Source of the DNA: an uncultured Paraprevotella sp.
GTDB taxonomy: Bacteria; Bacteroidota; Bacteroidia; Bacteroidales; Bacteroidaceae
Length of the DNA: 64,000 nucleotides
Assembly: GCA_944321345.1 (NCBI GenBank)
Contig: CALUKY010000004.1
Location: 62,001-126,000, forward strand
Reading direction: 5' to 3'
In this document: piece after piece, positions 1 to 9,240 of the stretch
Layout of the letters: each line of letters opens with the position of its first letter
Numbering within the stretch: the first letter of the stretch is position 1
Translations under genes and position numbers: made by a program
Notes under the pieces: generated by a model
What the model was told of the DNA's origin: nothing
Seen by the model: the letters and a program-made list of their open reading frames with translations, nothing else
Database searches by the model: none

Positions 1-7
1 AATTTGT

Positions 8-436
8 ATGTTAGGAATGGCCCTTTTCTTTGGGGGAGTAAGTGAAGGAGGACTATTGTCTCTTTCTGCGGCAGAAACAGCTCAGGTGGTAACGCGCGGT
101 AAACCGGGACGACCGGATAGAGATCGCTATGATCATCACCGCAAAGAGTATAAGAAAAGGAAAGATCATCACATCAAGAAAATTCCTCCGCACTATACTA
201 AGGTATATCATGGAAAGAAATGTTATTATTACCATGATGGTTTTTATTATCGTCCATGTGCCGGAGGATATTATGAGCGTTTCCGTCCCTTTATCGGAAT
301 GATCGTATCTGTATTGCCCCGGAGGGTGCATGTGGTGCATCGCCACGGTCAGGAATATCTGGTTTGCGAAGGAATATTCTATAAGAGGATTCATACCCGT
401 TATGGCTTCCGCTATAAAGTTGTAGGGTTTGCATAA
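8..436 (+). CDS. small secreted basic/aromatic protein, DUF6515-like
   Basis: A 142-residue product with a hydrophobic, small-residue N-terminus (about residues 1-22, ending near LSAAETAQ) that looks like a signal peptide. It is followed by a very basic stretch (about 30-60, many R, K, H and D) and a tyrosine-rich C-terminal half with YYYHDGFYYRPC and a second hydrophobic patch. This layout resembles the DUF6515-type small exported proteins of Bacteroidales; that family assignment is from memory. The frame is open to the window edge, so the true start may lie upstream and the N-terminus may be incomplete. It is followed by a strong hairpin shared with the convergent PFOR gene. Function is unknown. 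Confidence 0.55.
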   Translation: MLGMALFFGGVSEGGLLSLSAAETAQVVTRGKPGRPDRDRYDHHRKEYKKRKDHHIKKIPPHYTKVYHGKKCYYYHDGFYYRPCAGGYYERFRPFIGMIVSVLPRRVHVVHRHGQEYLVCEGIFYKRIHTRYGFRYKVVGFA

Positions 437-444
437 AAAGAAAA

Positions 445-483
445 GAAGATGCCCCGAAGTCAGTTGACTTTCGGGGCATCTTC
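445..483. terminator. bidirectional terminator between the small secreted gene and PFOR
   Basis: Near-perfect hairpin: GAAGATGCCCCGAAGTCA pairs with TGACTTTCGGGGCATCTTC with one bulged base. It lies between two convergent genes, with an A-rich left flank and a T-rich right flank. Confidence 0.8.
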
Positions 484-508
484 ATTATTTGAGTTATGTG
501 AATTCTAA

Positions 509-3500
509 TTATTCAGCAACTTTTTCATCGCTCCAGTCCATGGCAGCCATACGCTTGTATGAAGCGTAGCGCTTCTTAGCCATATCCTCGCAAGCGTTGA
601 ACAGGTCAGCAGCCTCAGTAGGATACTGTTTCATTACAGAAGCGAAACGAACCTCGCCCTTCAGATAATCCTGGAATGCCTCCCATTTCGGCTCCTTAGA
701 GTCGAGTGAGAACGGATTCTTGCCTTCATCTTCCAGAGCTGGGTTGAAGCGCCACAAGTGCCAGTAACCGCACTCAACAGCAGCAGCCTCTTCAGCCTGA
801 GATTTACCCATACCCTTCTTCAAACCGTGGTTGATACATGGAGCATAAGCAATGATGATTGATGGTCCAGGATAAGCCTCTGCCTCACGGATAGCCTTCA
901 AGCACTGAGCCTGGTCTGCACCCATAGCGATCTGAGCTACGTAAACGTAACCGTATGTAGTAGCAATCATACCCAGGTCTTTCTTGCGTACGCGCTTACC
1001 AGAAGCAGCGAACTTAGCGATAGCGCCCAGAGGAGTAGCCTTAGATGACTGACCACCGGTGTTAGAGTAAACCTCAGTATCCAGAACCAAGATGTTTACA
1101 TCCTCGCCAGAAGCGATTACGTGATCCAAACCACCGTAGCCGATATCATAAGAAGCACCGTCACCACCGATAATCCACTGTGAGCGTTTTACCAAGTAGT
1201 GGCTCAACTCTGACAGCTTAGCGCATGATGGGCATCCGGCAGCCTTGCCAGCCTCGATCTGAGGAACCAGCTTCTCTGCAGCAGCCTTGCTTGCGTCTGC
1301 ATCGTCCTTACCGTCGATCCAAGCCTGTGCAGCTTCCTTGAACTCTGCTGGAGTGTGCTCAGAAGCAATAGCCTCGTTCAGGATAGCTTCGATACGTGCG
1401 CGCATCTTCTTGTTGGCCAATACCATACCCAAACCGAACTCGCAGAAGTCCTCGAACAAAGAGTTAGCCCAAGCCGGACCCTGACCCTTAGCGTTGGTAG
1501 TATAAGGAGTTGATGGGATAGAACCAGAGTAGATAGAAGAACATCCGGTAGCGTTGGCGATGATCTCACGGTCACCGAACAACTGAGAAATCAGCTTCAC
1601 GTATGGAGTTTCACCACAACCAGAGCAAGCTCCAGAGAACTCGAACAACGGCTGAGCGAACTGAGAGTTCTTCACGTTAGACTTGATGTCTACCAGATCC
1701 TGCTTGCTGGTTACGTTCTTCACACAATATTCCCAGTTTGCAGCCTCATCCAATTCCTGCTCCAGAGGAACCATAGTCAGAGCCTTGCCCAACTTCGGAT
1801 TACCCGGACAAACATCGGCACAGTTACCGCAACCCAAGCAGTCCATAACGCTTACCTGAATACGGAAGTTCATACCCTTCATAGCGGCAGGAGCCTTCAT
1901 TTCCAGAGTATCAGCGCTGAAGCCAGCCTTCTCGTCTGCGTTCAGTACGAACGGACGGATAGCAGCGTGAGGACAAACGTAAGCACACTTGTTACACTGG
2001 ATACAGTTTTCTGCATTCCAAGTCGGAACGAATGCAGCTACACCGCGCTTCTCATAAGCGGCAGTTCCCTGTGGCCAAGTACCGTCTTCGATACCCTTGA
2101 ATGCTGAAACCTTCAACAGGTCACCATCCTGAGCATTGATAGGACGAACCACTTCGTTGATGAATGCAGGATCGTTGTTTGCTGCAGGAGCGTCAGCTTC
2201 CAAAGAAGCCCATGCCGGATCAACAGCCAGTTCCTTGTACTCACCACCGCGGTCAACAGCAGCGTAGTTCTTGTTTACAACGTCTTCACCCTTCTTGCCG
2301 TAAGACTTCACGATGAACTTCTTCATCTGCTCAACAGCCAAGTCTACTGGAATGACACCAGTGATACGGAAGAATGCAGACTGCAGGATGGTGTTGGTAC
2401 GGTTACCCAAACCGATTTCCTGAGCAATCTTGGTTGCGTTGATATAGTAAACCTTGATATTGTTCTTTGCAAAGTAAGCCTTAACCTTGTTAGGCAGATT
2501 GTTTGCCAATTCCTCGCCTTCCCAGATAGTGTTCAGCAAGAAAGTACCGTTCTTCTTCAAACCGCGAGTTACGTCGTACATGTTCAAGTAAGCCTGTACG
2601 TGGCAAGCTACGAAGTTCGGAGTATTTACCAAGTAAGTAGAACGGATAGGATCATCACCGAAACGCAGGTGAGAGCATGTGAAACCACCAGACTTCTTAG
2701 AGTCGTAAGAGAAGTAAGCCTGACAGTGCTTGTTGGTGTTGTCACCGATGATCTTTACTGAGTTCTTGTTGGCACCTACAGTACCGTCGGCACCCAAACC
2801 GTAGAACTTAGCCTCGAACATACCTTCGCCGCCAACAGCGATCTCTTCGCCCTGAGGCAGAGAAGTGAAGGTTACGTCGTCTACGATACCCAGAGTGAAG
2901 TGGTTCTTTGGTTCTGGCAAAGCCAGGTTTTCGTATACAGCCAGAATCTGAGCTGGAGTAGTATCGTTTGATCCCAGACCATAGCGTCCGCCCACGATAA
3001 GAGGAGCATTCTCCTTGCCATAGAAAGCTTCCTTGATATCCAGGTACAAAGGTTCTCCGTTTGCACCCGGCTCCTTGGTACGATCCAATACGGCGATCTT
3101 CTTCGCAGTAGCAGGAACAGCATCCAGGAAGTGTTTAACAGAGAATGGACGATACAAGTGTACGGCAACCAAACCGACTTTCTGTCCCTGAGTGTTCAGG
3201 TAGTCGATAGTTTCGCGGATAGCTTCGGTTACAGAACCCATAGCGATGATTACGCGGTCTGCATCCTCTGCTCCGTAGTAAGTAAACAAACCGTACTTAC
3301 GGCCAGTGATTTCAGAAATCTTGTTCATGTACTCCTCAACGATTGCAGGAACTGCGTCGTAGTAAGGATTGCAAGACTCACGGTGAGTGAAGAATGTATC
3401 CGGGTTCTCGGCCATACCGCGAGCAACAGGGCGCTCTGGAGACAGGGCACGGTTGCGGAACTCGCTCAGAGCTTCCTGGTCAACCAGTGGAGCCAAGTCT

Positions 3501-4072
3501 TCGTTTTCCAACATTTCGATCTTCTGGATCTCGTGTGAAGTACGGAAACCGTCGAAGAAGTTCAGGAATGGAACGCGGCTCTTGATAGTAGACAAGTGAG
3601 CTACACCGGCCAAGTCCATAACTTCCTGTACTGAACCCTCGCACAACATAGCGAAACCAGTCTGACGGCAAGACATCACATCCTGATGGTCACCGAAGAT
3701 ACACAGAGAGTGAGAAGCCAGAGTACGGGCAGATACATGGAATACGCATGGCAACAATTCACCAGCAATCTTATACATGTTCGGGATCATCAGCAACAAA
3801 CCCTGAGAAGCAGTGTAAGTTGTGGTCAAGGCACCCGCCTGCAAAGAACCGTGAACAGCACCGGCTGCACCGCCTTCTGATTGCATTTCCTGAACCAATA
3901 CAGTTTCGCCAAAGATGTTCTTACGTCCCTGAGCGGCCCATTCGTCAACGTATTCAGCCATTGTTGAAGATGGGGTGATCGGATAGATCGCTGCTACTTC
4001 TGAGAACATATATGAAATATGTGCAGCAGCCTGATTACCATCACAAGTGATGAATTTTTTTTCTTTTGCCAT
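509..4072 (-). CDS. nifJ: pyruvate:ferredoxin (flavodoxin) oxidoreductase, single-chain
   Basis: Oxidatively decarboxylates pyruvate to acetyl-CoA and CO2 and passes electrons to ferredoxin in the cytoplasm; central to anaerobic metabolism. About 1187 residues, the usual length of the fused homodimeric PFOR. Seen in order: the N-terminal pyrimidine-binding domain (ITCDGNQAAAHISY, YPITPSSTMAEYVDEWA), the gamma domain, two 4Fe-4S clusters (CIQCNKCAYVCPHA near 694; CLGCGNCADVCPGNP near 747), a further cysteine pair (CSGCGETPYVKL), and the TPP-binding segment GDGASYDIGYGGLDH near 974 with NTGGQSSKATPLGA. The start is MAKEKKFITCDGN; a longer upstream frame exists but overlaps the preceding gene. 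Codon use is strongly biased, as expected of an abundant protein. The gene lies 53 bases after the ATPase gene on the same strand. Confidence 0.97.
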   Translation of the reverse strand: MAKEKKFITCDGNQAAAHISYMFSEVAAIYPITPSSTMAEYVDEWAAQGRKNIFGETVLVQEMQSEGGAAGAVHGSLQAGALTTTYTASQGLLLMIPNMYKIAGELLPCVFHVSARTLASHSLCIFGDHQDVMSCRQTGFAMLCEGSVQEVMDLAGVAHLSTIKSRVPFLNFFDGFRTSHEIQKIEMLENEDLAPLVDQEALSEFRNRALSPERPVARGMAENPDTFFTHRESCNPYYDAVPAIVEEYMNKISEITGRKYGLFTYYGAEDADRVIIAMGSVTEAIRETIDYLNTQGQKVGLVAVHLYRPFSVKHFLDAVPATAKKIAVLDRTKEPGANGEPLYLDIKEAFYGKENAPLIVGGRYGLGSNDTTPAQILAVYENLALPEPKNHFTLGIVDDVTFTSLPQGEEIAVGGEGMFEAKFYGLGADGTVGANKNSVKIIGDNTNKHCQAYFSYDSKKSGGFTCSHLRFGDDPIRSTYLVNTPNFVACHVQAYLNMYDVTRGLKKNGTFLLNTIWEGEELANNLPNKVKAYFAKNNIKVYYINATKIAQEIGLGNRTNTILQSAFFRITGVIPVDLAVEQMKKFIVKSYGKKGEDVVNKNYAAVDRGGEYKELAVDPAWASLEADAPAANNDPAFINEVVRPINAQDGDLLKVSAFKGIEDGTWPQGTAAYEKRGVAAFVPTWNAENCIQCNKCAYVCPHAAIRPFVLNADEKAGFSADTLEMKAPAAMKGMNFRIQVSVMDCLGCGNCADVCPGNPKLGKALTMVPLEQELDEAANWEYCVKNVTSKQDLVDIKSNVKNSQFAQPLFEFSGACSGCGETPYVKLISQLFGDREIIANATGCSSIYSGSIPSTPYTTNAKGQGPAWANSLFEDFCEFGLGMVLANKKMRARIEAILNEAIASEHTPAEFKEAAQAWIDGKDDADASKAAAEKLVPQIEAGKAAGCPSCAKLSELSHYLVKRSQWIIGGDGASYDIGYGGLDHVIASGEDVNILVLDTEVYSNTGGQSSKATPLGAIAKFAASGKRVRKKDLGMIATTYGYVYVAQIAMGADQAQCLKAIREAEAYPGPSIIIAYAPCINHGLKKGMGKSQAEEAAAVECGYWHLWRFNPALEDEGKNPFSLDSKEPKWEAFQDYLKGEVRFASVMKQYPTEAADLFNACEDMAKKRYASYKRMAAMDWSDEKVAE

Positions 4073-4125
4073 AATATTAAATATTATTAGATAGTATAGT
4101 AGTTGTCTGTAACTTCTTGGTTTGA

Positions 4126-5304
4126 TTAGTACAAGAATCCGAAGAGCCAAAGCGGAATCTGTTTTCCATGACCGATTTCCATCTGATGGCAGGCATAGAT
4201 GACATCATTCTTTTTCTTCTTGACATCATCGGTGCATACCTTGATGCGGAGTGAGCCGTCCACCAGAAAAGAGCAGTCTTTGTCCCCTTTGTTCACTTTA
4301 TGGTCTTTCCACAGGGTGTTCTGCAGGAATGTTTCCAAAATGTCTTTCAGTTCCATCCGGTTGGGGTAGATGGCATAAATCAGATTCGGATTATGCATCA
4401 TGATTTTGGCCGGTTTTTTGGGGAACGCCTGGTTCTTGGGGTAGATCATATTGATGAGCCGTGCATCAGCCAGATATTTCAGGTAGTTCATGACCGTGGC
4501 CCGCGAAGTCTGTATTTCGGAAGCCAGCTGGCTGACGTTGGGTGCCACCGGGCTGTCTATCGCGAGCAAATATAGCAACTTTTTGATTTTGGCCAAATAT
4601 TTCAGCTCAATTTGTTTGATTAATAAAATATCCACTTCCAACATCATGTTCATGGTCTTGAGCAGATTCTCTGAAAAGTTGCGCTTTTCCAAAAAGAACG
4701 GATAGAAACCGTGATGGATATAGTGCTGAAAATGAGTGAGCGGACTGGCTTTCGACAGGATGTGTCGGGCTATCTGTTCGTGGTCTTCGAGAATTTCCTT
4801 CAAGGTGTAGGAACGGAACTCGTTGCCGGTCTGCAGATTCAGAAATTCGCGGAAAGAGAACCCGCGCAGGTTGTAGGTTTTGACCAGACCGTTCAGTTCC
4901 GGATTTTCTTCTTTCAGGCGCATGACCGAAGAACCGGTGAACACGATTTTCAGATTGGGGAGTTCGTCGTAGCATTTGCGGAGCTCGCTGCTCCAGTTGG
5001 GCTGTTTGAACACCTGGTCAATCAGCAGTACCCGTCCGCCGGATTCGTAGAATTCACGGGCGAAGTCGGCGATGCCACGTCCTTGGAAGTAGAAGTTGTT
5101 CATGTTGACAAACAGACACTTGCGGTCGGAAAGGCGGAAGTGCTCTTTGGCATATTGAAGCAGGAAGGTGGTTTTGCCCACACCTCGTGTACCTTTGATA
5201 CCAATGAGACGGTCATTCCAGTCTATTTCGTCCATCAAGGCTCTCCGCACAGGCACATTCAAGTGCTCCACCAGATAAGCATGTGTTCTGAAAAATGTCT
5301 CCAT
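4126..5304 (-). CDS. AAA ATPase of the AAA_14/DUF4143 type
   Basis: A 392-residue P-loop ATPase. Walker A is GTRGVGKTT near residues 38-46. A likely Walker B is RVLLIDQVF near 92-100, and sensor-like FTGSSVMRL follows near 122. The C-terminal half has a winged-helix-like segment (SQLASEIQTSRATVMNYLKYLADARLI, about 260-285) and then a DUF4143-like end, here degenerate compared with the usual nuclease-like domain. These ATPases are common and often multicopy in Bacteroidales; their cellular role is not known. A clear Bacteroidetes promoter lies upstream. It is probably not functionally tied to PFOR despite the 53-base gap. Confidence 0.85.
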   Translation of the reverse strand: METFFRTHAYLVEHLNVPVRRALMDEIDWNDRLIGIKGTRGVGKTTFLLQYAKEHFRLSDRKCLFVNMNNFYFQGRGIADFAREFYESGGRVLLIDQVFKQPNWSSELRKCYDELPNLKIVFTGSSVMRLKEENPELNGLVKTYNLRGFSFREFLNLQTGNEFRSYTLKEILEDHEQIARHILSKASPLTHFQHYIHHGFYPFFLEKRNFSENLLKTMNMMLEVDILLIKQIELKYLAKIKKLLYLLAIDSPVAPNVSQLASEIQTSRATVMNYLKYLADARLINMIYPKNQAFPKKPAKIMMHNPNLIYAIYPNRMELKDILETFLQNTLWKDHKVNKGDKDCSFLVDGSLRIKVCTDDVKKKKNDVIYACHQMEIGHGKQIPLWLFGFLY

Positions 5305-5327
5305 AAATCTTTGTTTCTTACATCATG

Positions 5328-5358
5328 CAAAGATAGTGTAAAACTACAAAAATGCAAA
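5328..5358 (-). promoter_or_regulatory. Bacteroidetes-type promoter for the AAA ATPase gene
   Basis: On the minus strand there is TTTG, 19 bases, then TATCTTTG, which matches the Bacteroidetes primary-sigma pattern (TTTG at -33, TAnnTTTG at -7). It lies 23 bases before the ATPase start codon. Confidence 0.65.
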
Positions 5359-5388
5359 GTAGAGTTGGCAAAATATTTGTGTTTTTTC

Positions 5389-5396
5389 TAATTTTG
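5389..5396 (+). promoter_or_regulatory. -7 box (TAATTTTG) immediately before the ATP-grasp-like gene
   Basis: TAATTTTG fits TAnnTTTG and ends only five bases before the ATG at 5402. If it is used, transcription would start at or next to the start codon, giving a leaderless mRNA. The -33 match is weak (GTTGG near 5364). Confidence 0.4.
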
Positions 5397-5401
5397 CACT
5401 T

Positions 5402-6607
5402 ATGAAGCTATTTGTATTTAATCCTGAGAATGATTTGGCGCTGGCCAACAATCAGTGGAACTTTATCGCTCCGGCTTCGGCGCGCAAGATGCGTCTGGAT
5501 CTGGAGACATTGCCTGTGTGGTGGACTTCCGTTTCGGATCGGGTGTGGGTCAGCCGCTATCCGGTTCATCAGCCGTTGGGGCTCCTGTCTTTGAACGACC
5601 GTTTTCTCGTTCGTCCCGGCGATTGTCCAGCCGGTTCTGTAGAGCCTTGGGGATGGAGTCCACTCATCAAATCGCAGTTGCAGCGAGGAGGCGTGGACGA
5701 TTCGTTGTTACCTGATGAGGAACAGTTGCGTACGTTGCGGGAATTTTCCGGCAGAAAATTTGCTGTGCGTGTTTTACAGAACCTCTGTTCGGCAGCCGCA
5801 GCGCATGCCCGCTGGAGTGATGCGTTGTGCGGCCGTTCGTACTATTGCACCACGACAGAGCAGATAGATGCTTTGTTCCGGCAATATCCACGTACCATTT
5901 TGAAAGCTCCATGGTCAGGTAGCGGCAAGGGCCTGCGGCTCGGACAACCGCGGCTGCAACCGCCTCTTACCGGATGGTGCACCCGTCTGATCCGCGAGCA
6001 GGGAGGAGTAGTTGTGGAACCCTTATATAATAAGGTGTGCGATTTTGCCTGTGAGTTCCGTGCCGACGGTCGGGGGCATGTCTGTTATGAGGGACTTTCG
6101 CTCTTTACCACAACTCATCAGGGAGCTTATGCCGGAAACGTGGTGGCTCCCGAGATGGAAAAAGAAAAGGTACTGGCTCAGTGGCTTGACCTCAGACTTC
6201 TGGATTGGGTGTGCTGCGAATTGAGTCGTCTTTTGAGCGGCACTTTGGGAATGGATTATAGCGGTCCGTTGGGAGTGGATATGATGGTATGCCGGTCGGA
6301 CGACGGGCGCTTTCTGTTGCATCCGTGTGTGGAGATCAATTTGCGTATGACCATGGGGATGGTTGCCTTGGAACTTCAGCGTTGGCTGGCCGAAGGCGTA
6401 CAGGCCCGTTACTATATAGATTATTCCGCCGATAGCGAAGAGTTGAAAAAACGGGCTCAGGAAGATGCCGGACGCAGACCGCCGCACTTTCTCGACGGAA
6501 AGCTGATTGGCGGTTGTCTGCCGCTCACTCCGGTTTATTCCGATACCAATTACCGTGCCTGTCTTGTAGTGGAGTCTGCCGAAAGCGAGAGAAGTGCTGT
6601 TCTTTGA
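5402..6607 (+). CDS. conserved hypothetical protein with ATP-grasp-like fold
   Basis: A 401-residue cytosolic protein with no signal peptide. The N-terminus MKLFVFNPENDLALANNQ is typical of a conserved Bacteroidales family of unknown function. The C-terminal half has the spacing of an ATP-grasp domain: a glycine-rich lysine loop (ILKAPWSGSGKGLRL, about 166-180), a hinge strand VVVEPLYNKVCDFACEF near 203-219, and an acidic/asparagine metal-binding end (GPLGVDMMVC near 287, PCVEINLRMTMG near 304-315). ATP-grasp enzymes ligate a carboxylate to an amine or thiol through an acyl phosphate; the substrate here cannot be read from the sequence. The ATP-grasp call is inference from motifs. It is divergent from the AAA ATPase, with a 97-base shared upstream region. 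Confidence 0.75.
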   Translation: MKLFVFNPENDLALANNQWNFIAPASARKMRLDLETLPVWWTSVSDRVWVSRYPVHQPLGLLSLNDRFLVRPGDCPAGSVEPWGWSPLIKSQLQRGGVDDSLLPDEEQLRTLREFSGRKFAVRVLQNLCSAAAAHARWSDALCGRSYYCTTTEQIDALFRQYPRTILKAPWSGSGKGLRLGQPRLQPPLTGWCTRLIREQGGVVVEPLYNKVCDFACEFRADGRGHVCYEGLSLFTTTHQGAYAGNVVAPEMEKEKVLAQWLDLRLLDWVCCELSRLLSGTLGMDYSGPLGVDMMVCRSDDGRFLLHPCVEINLRMTMGMVALELQRWLAEGVQARYYIDYSADSEELKKRAQEDAGRRPPHFLDGKLIGGCLPLTPVYSDTNYRACLVVESAESERSAVL

Positions 6608-6636
6608 ATGCCGGAGATAAAAATATCACATTGCTT

Positions 6637-6666
6637 TTTGCTTCTGTGCAGAAAAGCATATCTTTG
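6637..6666 (+). promoter_or_regulatory. Bacteroidetes-type promoter for msrA
   Basis: TTTG, 18 bases, then TATCTTTG; the -7 box ends 26 bases before the msrA start codon. Confidence 0.55.
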
Positions 6667-6692
6667 CAGACTGGAAGATAAAAACTATATCA

Positions 6693-7187
6693 ATGGAAAA
6701 TGAAAGATTGGAAACAGCCATCTTTGCCGGAGGCTGTTTTTGGGGAATGGAGCATATGATGCGTAAGTTCCCGGGAGTAAAATCCGTGATGCCGGGATAT
6801 ATCGGCGGGCATAAGGACCATCCGCGTTATGAGGAGGTGAAGGCGCACACTACCGGCCATGCCGAGGCGGTACGCGTACAGTTCGATCCGTCGGAAGTCC
6901 GTTTCGAGGAACTGGCCCGTTATTTCTTTGAGATTCACGATCCGACACAGACCGACGGTCAGGGTCCAGATCTGGGTCCGCAGTATCGTTCGGAGATTTT
7001 CTATACCAGTGAGGAGCAGAAACAGGTTTCTGAAAAACTCATTGCCATTCTGAAGGAGAAAGGCTATGATGTCGTTACCCGTCTGACTCCGGCTACAGAG
7101 TTCTGGACAGCCGAAGAGTATCATCAGAACTATTATGCCAAGACCGGTGAGGAGCCTTATTGCCATATTTACAAAAAGCGTTTTTAA
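6693..7187 (+). CDS. msrA: peptide-methionine (S)-S-oxide reductase
   Basis: Reduces the S-epimer of methionine sulfoxide in oxidised proteins in the cytoplasm, using thioredoxin for regeneration. At 164 residues it is a single-domain MsrA with the catalytic GCFWG motif at residues 14-18 (AIFAGGCFWGMEHM). Family signatures TTGHAEAVRVQFDP, FFEIHDPTQ and DLGPQYRSEIFY follow. There is no MsrB domain fused to it. A good promoter precedes it, and a small stress-type membrane protein gene follows after 12 bases, so the two are probably co-transcribed. Confidence 0.96.
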   Translation: MENERLETAIFAGGCFWGMEHMMRKFPGVKSVMPGYIGGHKDHPRYEEVKAHTTGHAEAVRVQFDPSEVRFEELARYFFEIHDPTQTDGQGPDLGPQYRSEIFYTSEEQKQVSEKLIAILKEKGYDVVTRLTPATEFWTAEEYHQNYYAKTGEEPYCHIYKKRF

Positions 7188-7199
7188 AGATACAAGGAT

Positions 7200-7424
7200 A
7201 TGATTACCGGAATTATCAGTGGCATTCTGGCCGGATATGTGGCCAGCCGTATCCATAAGGGGAAGGGCAGCGGTTGCCTCACCAATTTGTTCTTGGGACT
7301 GATTGGCGGTCTGATCGGAGGATGGCTGTTCAGCCTGGTAGGTCTGGAAGCCTATAGCTGGTTGGGCGAGATGGTTACCGCCATTGTCGGTGCTGTCATT
7401 CTGCTTTGGATCTTCTCAAAATAA
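7200..7424 (+). CDS. GlsB/YeaQ/YmgE-family small membrane protein
   Basis: A 74-residue, glycine-rich protein with two to three predicted membrane segments: GIISGILAGYVASRI, LTNLFLGLIGGLIGGWLF and MVTAIVGAVILLWIF. This is the architecture of the transglycosylase-associated (GlsB/YeaQ/YmgE) family of stress-linked inner-membrane proteins, whose biochemical role is not established. It starts 12 bases after msrA, fitting a small oxidative/envelope-stress operon. Confidence 0.85.
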   Translation: MITGIISGILAGYVASRIHKGKGSGCLTNLFLGLIGGLIGGWLFSLVGLEAYSWLGEMVTAIVGAVILLWIFSK

Positions 7425-7742
7425 ATCCTGAAATTGGATTCCGACGGATCATACGGATTTATTTCGTGATGGTGGTGAACTTTTAAGTTGTGATGTTTCC
7501 TGCTGAAGACAAATAATAAGAAGGTGACCAGAACGTGAACCACATTTTCTAAAAATACAGATTGTACATTCAAAATGTAATAGAGCCTTGTCACGACACC
7601 ATAAGGAGTCTGATCAGGCTCTATTGGTATATCTGTAGGATGACTGCCGTGATTTTTTTCGGTTCGTTTGTTGTGCTGAAAAAATATTTGCGAAAAAAAC
7701 GAAAATCTGAGCCTGTATCTCTTCTATTCAATGGCAAACCTC

Positions 7743-7750
7743 TAACTTTG
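7743..7750 (+). promoter_or_regulatory. -7 box (TAACTTTG) before the MATE gene; 7425-7780 otherwise empty
   Basis: TAACTTTG fits TAnnTTTG, 30 bases before the ATG at 7781. No clear -33 box is seen. The rest of the 356-base gap after the YeaQ-like gene shows no convincing gene; an open frame from 7562 is just an upstream extension without coding character. Confidence 0.4.
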
Positions 7751-7780
7751 CCGAAATTTTATGATAAAACAGGTAAGAAG

Positions 7781-9157
7781 ATGAGTCAGGATGTAAGCGT
7801 GAAGCGTTCTCAGAACAATGAGATCGATATGCTTCACGGACCTTTGTTAAAGAAAATACTGCTTTTTGCCCTTCCTTTGGCGGCAAGCAGTTTGTTACAG
7901 GAGTTGTTTAATTCGGTCGATGTGGCTGTGGTAGGCCATTTTGTCGGCAGTAATGCTTTGGCTGCCGTGGGTAGCAACGCGCCGGTCATTGGTTTGCTGA
8001 TCAATCTGTTTGTCGGCGTGTCCATGGGAGCCTGCGCCGTGTTGTCGCATCATATCGGTACGCAGAACGTGGAGCGCATCCGTCGTACGGTCAATACTGT
8101 AGGCCTTGTTGCTCTGATCAGCGGAGTCTTTCTTCTCTTTTTAGGTTGGGTGGGAGCGCGTCCGATTCTTACTTGGATGGGTACTCCGTCCGACGTGCTT
8201 CCGGATGCCGTGATGTATTTGCGGGTGTATTTTTTAGGCATGCCGTTTATTGTGATTTTCAATTTCGGCTCTGCCATTTTGCGTAGTGTGGGCGATACAC
8301 GACGTCCGTTGTATATCCTGGTAGCGGCCGGGGTGCTGAACACGGTGCTGAATCTGATCTTTGTCGTATTCTTTCATCTTGAGGTTTTGGGAGTGGCCAT
8401 AGCTACAGGTTGTGCCAATCTGTTGAGTGCTTTGCTGATCATCCGCGTGTTGCGACATGAGGACGAGCCTTACCGCCTGCATTTTGACCAGATACGTATT
8501 CATACACGTGAATTGACCCATATGCTCCGCATCGGTCTTCCGGCAGGAATTCAGGGAGTTATCTTCTCTATATCCAATGTAGTGGTGCAGTCATCCATCA
8601 ACGGTTTCGGTTCCGATGCCATTGCCGGATCGGCCGCGGCACTTAATTTTGAATACTACTGCTATTTTATTATTCAAGGATTCAATGGAGCAGCCATCAG
8701 TTTTATTGCTCAAAACTACGGTGCCGGAAAGATGGACCGTGTGCACCGTGTCTTCTGGATCTGCATGGGATTGAGTGTCCTGTTCTGCGGAGCTTTCAAT
8801 ACGATTTTTGCCACCTGGAGCGATTTCTTCCTGAATTTCTTTTCAGAAACTTCCGGGGTGCACCAATACGGTAGTATTCGTATGCATATTGTATTGGCCT
8901 TGCAGTTTTTGGCCTGCAGCTATGAGATTGCCGGTTCCAGTATGCGTGGTATGGGTTGGTCGCTTACTCCGGCGGTGTTGACGATATTCGGTACCTGTCT
9001 GCTCCGTATTGTCTGGGTGTATTTCATTGCACCGCAGTGGGGCAGTTTCAATGTACTGATGCTGGTTTATCCGGTATCGTGGATATTGACCGGTTCGATG
9101 GTATTGGTGGCCTACTGGCTGATGGTCCAAAGAAAAAGAAAATCAGTGACAGCATGA
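7781..9157 (+). CDS. MATE-family multidrug/cation efflux transporter
   Basis: About 458 residues with twelve hydrophobic segments, the usual MATE size. The N-terminus has the family pattern LLFALPLAASSLLQELFNSVDVAVVGHFVG, followed by repeats of the two six-helix bundles; the second bundle starts near LRIGLPAGIQGVIFSISNVVVQ. MATE proteins export drugs and cationic compounds using Na+ or H+ gradients. The start is the ATG at 7781, preceded by AGGTAAGAAG and a -7 box; the frame continues upstream to 7562, but that part is low-quality sequence without transporter similarity. A terminator follows immediately. The substrate is not predictable. Confidence 0.92.
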   Translation: MSQDVSVKRSQNNEIDMLHGPLLKKILLFALPLAASSLLQELFNSVDVAVVGHFVGSNALAAVGSNAPVIGLLINLFVGVSMGACAVLSHHIGTQNVERIRRTVNTVGLVALISGVFLLFLGWVGARPILTWMGTPSDVLPDAVMYLRVYFLGMPFIVIFNFGSAILRSVGDTRRPLYILVAAGVLNTVLNLIFVVFFHLEVLGVAIATGCANLLSALLIIRVLRHEDEPYRLHFDQIRIHTRELTHMLRIGLPAGIQGVIFSISNVVVQSSINGFGSDAIAGSAAALNFEYYCYFIIQGFNGAAISFIAQNYGAGKMDRVHRVFWICMGLSVLFCGAFNTIFATWSDFFLNFFSETSGVHQYGSIRMHIVLALQFLACSYEIAGSSMRGMGWSLTPAVLTIFGTCLLRIVWVYFIAPQWGSFNVLMLVYPVSWILTGSMVLVAYWLMVQRKRKSVTA

Positions 9158-9176
9158 GGCGATATCCTCATCAATA

Positions 9177-9214
9177 AATCCCCCCATTACCGGGTTTGGT
9201 AGTGGGGGAATTTA
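9177..9214 (+). terminator. terminator after the MATE gene
   Basis: Hairpin TCCCCCCATTACC / GGTAGTGGGGGA with a short loop, followed by TTTATTTT. Confidence 0.8.
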
Positions 9215-9240
9215 TTTTGAATAGCCATTGTGTAATTTTT

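Noticed and set aside
3131-3538. Open frames on the strand opposite PFOR
   Set aside because: Shadows of a highly biased coding sequence with no independent support.
7562-7780. 73-residue N-terminal extension of the MATE protein
   Set aside because: No transporter-like text, and a -7 box and ribosome-site-like AGGTAAGAAG lie before the ATG at 7781.
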